Shown one piece after another: positions 56,181 through 64,000 of a DNA stretch of 64,000 nucleotides. Position 1 is the stretch's first letter. Each line of letters begins with the position of its first letter. The notes under the pieces were generated by a model, which searched no databases, had not been told where the DNA came from, and saw only the letters and a program-made list of their open reading frames with translations. This DNA comes from Plotosus lineatus (Eukaryota; Chordata; Actinopteri; Siluriformes; Plotosidae), in the NCBI GenBank assembly GCA_024760905.1, contig CM045729.1:45148580-45212579 (forward strand), in the 5' to 3' direction. The position numbers and the translations under genes are program-made.

Positions 56181-57273
56181 AGACGCTCCCTAAATTACAT
56201 TTTAGTTCGGTACTGGATGGCCGAACGTAAGGTGAAAAAACCCTAAGTTGTTACTATATGTTCCAGTGACGTATGACGTTCATACTGTACTATACATCCA
56301 TAAATAACATTACCGTATCTCATAAAACACCCCTAAATCAATTGTTATAAACAACATTGTAAAATAATATCAAATATATCAAATAATATCAACATTAATT
56401 TCAAATAAATTAAATTCAAGCAAAAATAATTTCAAATAGATAAATTTTAATCAAATTCACTCATCAAATATCATTTACAGTATCAAATATAACCATTCGC
56501 ACCATTTTAAACACAACACGCTGCAAATTTGCAATGAGCCGAGTCACTTTACATGAAGCTGAGCAGAGTCACTTCATATTAAGCTTAAAACAGCCAATCA
56601 ACGCTTACAATATGTGAGGCGCTCCATCGAAAGTAGTTGACTTGCTTGTTCTTGAGACAACGCGGGTTATCCGGACTTCCACTCTTTCAAGTGAGCAAGG
56701 GCGCCATTGAATACTTGTTCAGTCCGCAGCCTGCACTGATGTGAATCACCAGCAGAGCGGAGAGTTCTCTTTCTTTTCTGGATTCGGGTTTTCATTAATT
56801 TTACAACTCTCTTTGCTTAACTGAGTATGCATGGTAGATTGCGCCGATCTGAGCAGATAGGTAATTCAGTTTTAGGAAAACCGGAAATTCCGGCATATGA
56901 CGGAAAACTTGCACCCTTGCTAGTAGACTTACGCTTGTGACCAACCATATTTGCTAAGGGTTGCAAAAGTCTGCAAAATGGTGTAACCACGAAGATAACA
57001 GAGACAATGTCTTAACACAAGGGAAACACACGAAGAACTGGGAATAAGCAGGGCACGTTCAGTCTGTCGTTTGTAAACAATGGACACAGCATCATGAGTA
57101 AGTAGCGTATTATGTCAGTGTACTACGTAGGTACGTCTCGTACTACATACAGAGAGTATGTAGTAAACTACATACTAAACTCAATTTAATTAAAAAACAA
57201 ACAAACAAACAAAAAAAACGTAAAATCGAAAAAACCCCAGAAAACAAATGAATGCAAGTCGGGGAGCGTCTGT
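56181..57273. mobile_element. MITE family M5, complete
   Basis: CAGACGCTCCCTAAATTA at 56181 and GGGGAGCGTCTG at the right end are inverted partners with TA on each side (56179-56180, 57274-57275). About 1.1 kb, no transposase. A copy of the right end is at 31151-31312. A terminus-like piece of a different element (31765-32926) lies at 56611-56638. Confidence 0.8.
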
Positions 57274-57275
57274 AT

Positions 57276-59158
57276 TCACTGTAGAGGGTATAAACATCAT
57301 TGCCATCATTACAGATCAACTCGCACAACAGTGAAATAGTGTCATTTTGCTCTGTAAAGGAAACGTGTGCTGTGTTGAACCTAGATAACGTGGACTTTAA
57401 GGGCTGGTTATTATTTTTAGTGTTAGACTGATTTATAAACCATTCATTATAAAAAGCTGTCATGTCAATTCATAAATTATAAATATTTAAAATTTTCCCT
57501 ATCAGTTGTCCAATTGTGTCTATAAACGACTGATTTTTCTCTGTTTAAATTGAAATGTACATGTGTGTATTCTCTCTGGTCCTCAGTGATGTTTTCCTTA
57601 TATAGTATATGAGACAGTAGGGATGACTCATTCATTCAGGGTTTAGGTTGCTTTGGATGTAAGCTTTGCTGTAATACACAGACTGCTGAAACCTCTCTGT
57701 GCTTCCATGTGTCTTCTATAACGAACTTTGTGGCATTTTATGTTCTACAGGACCTGTTGTGTTTTGTGATGACTCACATGTAGTCAATGTACAGACTAGC
57801 CTGTTGTTCTCTGCGGTTTGATGAGGTGCAAAAGAGCTGGAATAGATTGCTGGAAAAGAACAAGTGAGGTGATTAGATTTCATAGCGACATTGAAGTTGA
57901 TGTCTGTTGGTTTCATGGCTCTTTTGAGCAATGTCTTGAGTAAACCTGGTGTAATAAATGGAGCATTCTGGTATTTAATGTTTTTTTTTTTAAATTGCAT
58001 TTAAGTACTGTATTGCAAGATTTTTTTTTATTTGCTTGCAATTATATACACACAGATCAAAACAATAGCCAAGAACAAGACATTGCTATTGCTGGCCACC
58101 CTGTTTTCATGCCATGAGTGTCTGAGAGGACGGGAGGGGTGAATGCTGATCATAAAAAAGAAAAAGAGAAATGCAAGGTGTGCTAAAGCACTGATTGGTT
58201 GTAGACCTGTTGCCATGGTTGTGGGCCTTTCCCTGGTGTAGTGTAACAGATGCAATCCCATAATACTGTATGCGGTTGTTATGACAACAGATGAGAGGCA
58301 TTGCTCTAGTTATGCTACAAGTTTTGTTTTCTTTGATGTTTTCCTGCCTAAAGTTTATTTTTTCTCTTCAATACCTCAATGCGCAGAATAACAAAATTGT
58401 ACAAATTATAGTTTGTATGTTTATGCAAGTCACTGAAGGACTCTTAGGCTAAATATTTCTTCTTGAGATGTTTCCAACACCATTTAGAAGGTTCATCCTC
58501 ACCAAAAAAAGTGTATGAAATTCAGAAATGCTTTGACTCTGTCTCTGGTTTACCCCAGAGAATAAAACAGAACACATTAACTAATTCTGTCCTTTTTTTG
58601 TATAACATAATTACTCTGGGTATCTCAGAGGTGCAACTGTACTATGTGAATCTGACACAAAGCCTGTACAATGTAATGCTCCGGGTTTTTTTTCTCTCCC
58701 CCTTCAAGGGATATTAGATTGTAGTTTTCTCATTTTGAAAAATACACACGACTCAAACAGCTGCAGTTCACACCCAGTTCACTGATAAAGCCACAAAGAC
58801 AGAATTCTTAAAAAGACAGATTCTCCTCAGGGCTTCTGTTCCCTGTATGATTTTTCTTGGACGTGCAGGATTGTGATGGATGTGTGGGCTTTTTTCTTTC
58901 TTTTTTTGCCTCATGAATCATACTTTTAGACACTTCAGAAAGGATATCTCCAGGATTCAGAGCCTAGAATCTTTTATTTTTTTCTTGTATCTCTGCTGTT
59001 CAGAGTTTCAAATTGCACCACATCAGTGCTTTCTCATAGTTAAAAGAAACTGTGTCCATTCAAACGAACCATCTTCTTTAAAAGTAATATATTTCCTAAA
59101 ACAATGCTTTTGTTTTAAATGGGTATCTTCTACTCTCCTTTATAGGAAGACCTACAAC

Positions 59159-59161
<3 letters not shown>
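57276..59161. other. AT-rich sequence, nothing recognised
   Basis: No gene, RNA or mobile-element signal found. Confidence 0.4.

Positions 59162-59204
<43 letters not shown>
59162..59204 (+). repeat. (CA)n microsatellite
   Basis: About 21 CA units. Confidence 0.95.
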
Positions 59205-59205
<1 letters not shown>

Positions 59206-60287
59206 ACCCATGGCAGAGTCGATGTCCCCGAATTACTCACTGAAGCACACGCAACAATATCGACCAGTATTACTCAGCTTCAAAAATACATCCCCTCAAA
59301 CACAGATGCACTTGAGGCTGTTTTGGGGGAAAATGTTGTTCCATATGTTGGTGTGACTAGATCTTTAAATCTTTATAGATATCGGCTTGCAGTGAGTGTT
59401 GTGGGGTTTGAGGCCATCTTTAAATGTGTAATGTTGTTGTTTCTCAGTTTGCACAATGCATTATGCATAACTGTTTTGCTTTCTGTAGTAATGAAAAGCA
59501 ATAACTAAATCAGCACTGGGTTGTGAATGTTTGTTCTGGTCTTTTGATCATTCCCTTTGGAAAGGAGTTATTTGTCAAGTCTGTTCTAGTCGGATAATTG
59601 CTTTAATTAGAAGACGTTTCAGTAAAATGCACTTCCTGGAGGTGTACAGATAAATGGGTTTGATTTTAAAGATGTCAGAAATGATGCTGATATTGTTTAG
59701 TTTGTCCTTTTGTGCCATACTAGAGTTCCAGGAATGTAAAGCAGGGTTTTGTAGTACTATAATATTTCTGTTAATGCTATATTGGCCCGAATGTGCAGAT
59801 GTGCACTGCATGCAAACAAAGCTGCGTTATATTGTGTGCTCTGAACAGTCCAAATTCAGTTTCTTCAGTGTTGTTCAGTAAATGAGTGTAAGTTCATTTT
59901 TAAACACAGCAGATCTTGCGCAGTTTGCTTTATTATCTTAAAGGGTATACTGCAGTTGTAGTATGAAAGCAATGCTTTTTTTTTCATGTCTACTGAGATC
60001 CAATACCATTATACAGATGCATCATTATTAGGTCATTCATGGCATGCACTATTCATTTGCTTTGGCAAGAATTGCTTTTTTCATGATAATGATTAACAAT
60101 TATTTGCTGAAGGCAAGGTCGATATTGCGGAATAATCCCAGAGAGGAAACTATTTAGGGATATCCGCCGAGCCTGAGGAAAACAATTGTTTTAGTATATA
60201 CTACAAGGGAACATTAAAACATGTAAAAAAAAAAAAAAAAAAGAAATTGTACATTTTCTTAATTTTATTTTTTGTATATAATTTAAA
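59205..60287. other. AT-rich sequence, nothing recognised
   Basis: Contains an A16-type run near 60227. No gene or transposon recognised. Confidence 0.4.
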
Positions 60288-60486
60288 GGGCAGTCTTGGC
60301 CTAGTGGTATAGGGTGCTGGATCACTGAGTCCCACTCTCTACAAAAGTTGTCACTGTTCCCCCAGTGCAGCTCACTGGGTTATCAAAGGCCTGCCATGTC
60401 TCACACTGTCTATGGTGTGAGGCATGTAGAAGAACCATTGCTGACTTTCGACAAGAGTAGGCTGGAAAGCTGTCAGCATGTTTCCA
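60288..60486 (+). repeat. SINE head and body, truncated
   Basis: The head has an internal deletion that removes the anticodon arm and box B start (GGATCACTGAGTCCCACTC). The body continues to CAGCATGTTTCC and is cut there, so the tail type is unknown. Box B is lost, so transcription from this copy is unlikely. Confidence 0.8.
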
Positions 60487-60884
60487 AAATGTGAAAGGAC
60501 CTGACCACCCATCACATTACCTTGGTTGAGAGTACGAGATGAGCACATCAGGTGCAATATCATCTCAGTCACAGCAGCTCAAAAATAGAACCACCTAATG
60601 GACTATACTATATAATTTAAAAGTTTAATTAGCTTTTTAACATGATGGACATGGCAAGTGAGACCCACACATTTGAGCTGAGAATATGTGTAGTGTAGCT
60701 AAAGGTAACTTTGGAAAGCAATCTGAGTGAAAACATGACTCAATCAACCTTGATCTGTAATGGTTTGTTTTTTACTAAACCATCCAAAGTTTTAGTATAT
60801 ATTACTTTAACCTAAGATTTTTATGATTCAATATTTCCATTTTTAAATATAATAATGCTACCTTCTCTGATCCACCATGACAAA

Positions 60885-60965
60885 CTGTGAGTGTCCATGG
60901 TGTTGATTCAAGCATTATCCACTCCAGAGTTTTTAAACTGACAGCAGATCACTCCGAGCTGGAAG
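60885..60965 (+). repeat. unclassified dispersed repeat, copy 3
   Basis: Shares GAGTGTCCATG-type, GATTCAAGCATTATCCACTC and ACAGCAGATCACTC blocks with 66-165. It sits just left of the Tc1-like remnant at 60990. Confidence 0.4.
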
Positions 60966-60989
60966 TACTGTGTACCTCACTCTAATATA

Positions 60990-61554
60990 CACTTTCCTGG
61001 CCAAAAAAAAAGGTCGCCCGCTCTAATATTTTCATAGCGTGTATTTAGTCATGATCACAGCACTTAATCTCCATGTCATTGTTGCTCTAGTTGGTCTGGT
61101 CGAGGCTCAGCAACATTAATATTGTAATTAAAATGAAGTCAGCTGATGACCTGAATGTAATGAACAAGCAGGTTATCACATCAATGGACTTTTTTTTCTC
61201 TGATGGCATGTACTAGTATATAAAATTAGGACCCAATAATGAAACAGTGGTTCAAGGATCATGAGGAATTATTTTCACATTTGTATTGGCACACCAGAGT
61301 CCTAACCTTAACCCTCTTAAAGATTTTGGGATGTACTGGAGAAGACTTTATGGAGTGGTTCAATTTTTCCCTCATCAATTCAAGGCAGTGGTGAAACATT
61401 AACTCAAGACTGGATGGAAATAAATGGTACGCTGTTCAAGTTTAAAAAAAAAAACAAAAAAAACAATGGCATGACGATTATGTAATGTAAAAAAGGCTCA
61501 ATGCAAGCCCTGAAAAAATTGTAAAGAGTGCAAGTCTTTTTTGGCTGGACCGTG
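60990..61554 (+). mobile_element. Tc1-like remnant, family 3, internally deleted
   Basis: Imperfect inverted ends CACTTTCCTGGCCAAAAAAA and the complement of CACGGTCCAGCCAAAAAAGA are flanked by TA (60988-60989, 61555-61556). The interior keeps only the transposase 3' end: CAGTGGTTCAAGGATCATGA through GGATGTACTGGAGAAGACTT, corresponding to the stretch around the catalytic Glu, now PNLNPLKDFG, so the Glu is lost. Confidence 0.85.
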
Positions 61555-61556
61555 TA

Positions 61557-61868
61557 CTGAAAGCTGTTAAAAAAAAATTCACAAATAAAAGCACAAGAGA
61601 CACATGTAAATTGAAGGGGTGCAGACACCAGGGAGCACCCACACATTTTTATGCACTCAACTGTGGCCAATTAGGGCTCATTGGACACCTATCATGAACA
61701 GGTGCCATTTATTACCCAGGACATTCCTTCATGAGTGGCAGTATTGTGCTTGCAACCCTGTGCTTATGCTGTTTGCTAAAGAACAGGACTTGTATTTGCA
61801 TTGCTTTTCTTCCAGATGTTTTCACTTTGGTTTTGGTATTGTTTAGACCTTTTTCTGCTGCTTATACC

Positions 61869-61905
<37 letters not shown>

Positions 61906-62955
61906 GAGCAATAAGGTCCAGCTCTTTCCACTCTTGCCAGTGTCATTGATGCATTCACAGGGGTAAAGACATAACTTAGTATAAACTTTCCACCAGAAAT
62001 AAATATATATGTCATGATACTGAGGATATTCAGTTTGTAGATTAATTTTTGAATAGCTGTGTTAGTTTGTTCATCTGAATAATAATAAAAAAATGAAGGT
62101 AGCATTAGTACAATAACTGTTTTAAGAGTTAAGGAGTATCCACACAGGAAGCGATGCGTGACACACAAATCAACTTGACACTCGAGTGGTAAAAGGAATC
62201 TCTTGCCTTGTGAGGTAATTCGCGTGCTGCTCAGTGCCATAGGCTCTTTTTGCTCAGATAACTCTTTCACATGTTTCTCATTTTAAAAAACTTCCCAAGT
62301 GAAACTGTGAGTGTCATCGAGTTAGTTCCATACAGTAGACCTGTGGGAGATTTTATTTGAGCTTATTATCATAATGAACAGTTGCTTATTATTTTTATTA
62401 TCAAGCAGAAGGTATGGAATGAAGGCCTTTTGTGCCTCATGAAACAAAAGTTAAATTAAGATATATATATATATATATACGCAGTAGAAATTATGGACCA
62501 AAAGAATTGCGTTTCCGGTTATCGTCCTCGTAAAGTTTTTGTGTGCAGTCATAAATCAAGGTATATTTAGACACAACATTAAAAGGCTGCTCCGACATAT
62601 TGATGTATGTAGAACAATTAAACTTGTCTTTATTGTTTCCCTATAAAATGTTTTGGGAAACTTATTTGGTGGCAATGATATCAGTGATATCTTTCACTTT
62701 GATTGGTTATTGCTTGAATTGGGTCTCATAAAACTTCAGCCGAGTTGAACTCTGTACCCGCCTACCTCAAGTTTCTTGAGAGAATGTCCACAGTATTTGC
62801 TCATATACTTTCATTGACTTTACCTGGTCATTTGTTGTTCTTTGTGTCTTGTGTGGACGTCCCTTTAGTCTAATGTTAGTTTAAAGTGTTTTTTTGTTGT
62901 TATTGTTGTTGTTGTTGTTGTTTTACTGTATATTGATGATGACATAAATGATCAT
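61557..62955. other. AT-rich sequence with microsatellites
   Basis: (TAA)n at 61868-61905, (AT)n at 62461-62480 and (GTT)n at about 62897-62922. No gene or transposon recognised. Confidence 0.4.
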
Positions 62956-62957
62956 AT

Positions 62958-63078
62958 CTCATACATTTATTCATTTTTTGAACTGCTTAATCCTAATTAG
63001 GGTTGCAGGGAGGCTGGAGTCCATCTCAGCCAACTCTGGAGGAGGGCGGGGTACACCATGAACAGCTCGCCAGGCCGT
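62958..63078 (-). repeat. SINE tail fragment (type-2 tail)
   Basis: Minus strand GGCGAGCTGTTCATGGTG to TAATTAGGATTAAGCAGTTC. Only the tail remains, so whether the head was type 2 or family V cannot be told. Confidence 0.75.
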
Positions 63079-63703
63079 ATCATAATAATTTATCTCTGTT
63101 TTTATTTATTAATTTATTTATTTTAATGAACAGAGTCACAGTCACTGTTTAGTTTATCCTGGAAATGCCAGCCATGAGGCAGAAACTCGGTACATCCTGG
63201 ATAGGTTTTGCAATTATAAGCACTAATTTAATGTGGTATGCATATTCATTACCAGTGTATATTGGTAATGAACTCTGTGGTCTGGGCTTGTCTAGGAGTT
63301 TCATCAGCTCAAGAATGTGATTTTAATCTGTGAAATGGTGCAGCTAATGATGTGGGCTATGCCAGGTCAATTTGGAAACACATTTTGTTGTTAGATTAGT
63401 AGAAACCTTGTATAGGGCATCTCTGGAGAAGGGGGTAGATCTAGCAAAGGATTATCACCTGTGTATCACATAATGTAATAAAATCTTCTTTGAAGAAGCT
63501 TTATAGGATTGATGACTGGGGCATTTCTGTATTGGCTAATATAATGAATTTAAAGCCAGCATTGCATTATGGTACTATTAGATCTTATAATCAAATTTGA
63601 TCTAATATTTAATGAATTGCAGACCATGTCTTGTTGTTATTTTAAAAAAAGCTGTTGTCACATGACCACTATGATTCCTTTCTTTGTCTCTCTCTTTTTC
63701 CAG
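63079..63703. other. probable intron upstream of tmem198 exon
   Basis: AT-rich sequence ending in the polypyrimidine tract and acceptor CTTTTTCCAG at 63694-63703. No other feature seen. Confidence 0.5.
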
Positions 63704-63980
63704 GTGAATCTACATGAATGGATAATACTGCTTGATCTTTTCTGACTCACCTGACTCCACTATTCCCTCCCTGTTCGTCTCTGCCTACCAGAAGATTCCC
63801 ACATGATCACCATGACCACGACGACCCAGTTACTGGACTTTAAGCTTGCCCCTGCATCTCAAGTTGATGGCAGAGACAGTCTCTTTAGCTGTAATGAGGA
63901 GATTGAGCGGCGCTATGAAGTTGTCCCTTCTGTTGTCTGCTCCATGTGCTGTCTCTTCGGCATCATCTACTGCTTCTTTG
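63704..63980 (+). CDS. tmem198: tmem198-like first coding exon (partial gene)
   Basis: The acceptor CCAG precedes 63704. About 100 bp of 5' UTR follow, then ATG at 63803 opens 59 codons plus one base before the donor GTAGGT at 63981. The peptide starts MITMTTTTQLLDFKLAPASQ, and its end reads RRYEVVPSVVCSMCCLFGII followed by YCFFG. That segment, including the split Gly codon, matches the start of vertebrate TMEM198, a multi-pass membrane protein reported to support LRP6 phosphorylation in Wnt signalling. The last residues form the first membrane segment. The inner Met at codon 4 could also start. Upstream UTR exon(s) are expected because the exon begins at an acceptor. Confidence 0.88.
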
Positions 63981-64000
63981 GTAGGTGGTGGGGCTTGTTG

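Noticed and set aside
1..64000. Endogenous retrovirus or LTR element
   Set aside because: No LTR pair, primer-binding site, gag, protease or env-like frame was seen; all reverse transcriptase sequence is of the non-LTR type.

Overview
The window is vertebrate nuclear DNA, most likely from a ray-finned fish. The evidence is spliced genes with GT/AG introns, teleost-type Tc1 transposons, tRNA-derived SINEs, an RTE-type LINE, Tigger-like elements and many (AT)n and (GT)n microsatellites. I see no bacterial, organellar or viral genes. Nearly all long reading frames belong to decayed transposons.

Two host genes are supported, both cut by the window edges and arranged head to head. On the minus strand, eight exons between 11954 and 3358 encode the N-terminal half of a BIN1/amphiphysin-family BAR protein. 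They splice in phase to about 235 codons, with the BIN1-type alternative exon 7 present; the rest of the gene lies left of position 1. On the plus strand, 63704-63980 is the first coding exon of a TMEM198-like membrane protein that continues past the right edge. The 52 kb between their start codons holds no other gene I can support.

Layout: 1-12 kb is bin1, with introns carrying Tigger-like MITEs, a Tc1 copy, a MITE with perfect 16-bp terminal repeats, and SINEs. 12-31.6 kb is dense in SINEs, two near-full-length RTE LINE copies, a Tc1 copy, a second LINE family and AT-rich satellite. 31.7-35.2 kb holds MITEs. 35.8-42.1 kb is one Tigger transposon whose middle was replaced by two LINE fragments in tail-to-tail inverted orientation. 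42.7-43.1 kb is a foldback element built of 15-bp units with a telomere-like tract. 44.9-48.0 kb is another RTE LINE. 48-63.7 kb is sparser, with SINEs, a second copy of the first Tc1 family, MITEs and unremarkable AT-rich DNA up to tmem198.

The most informative system is the SINE/LINE partnership. The commonest SINE is a tRNA-like head, a private body, about 60 bp matching the 5' end of the local RTE LINE, and about 45 bp matching that LINE's 3' end. A second form has the same head and body but a different 3' tail, shared with an unrelated SINE family here. Several insertions keep target-site duplications of 10-15 bp, so their order can be read directly.
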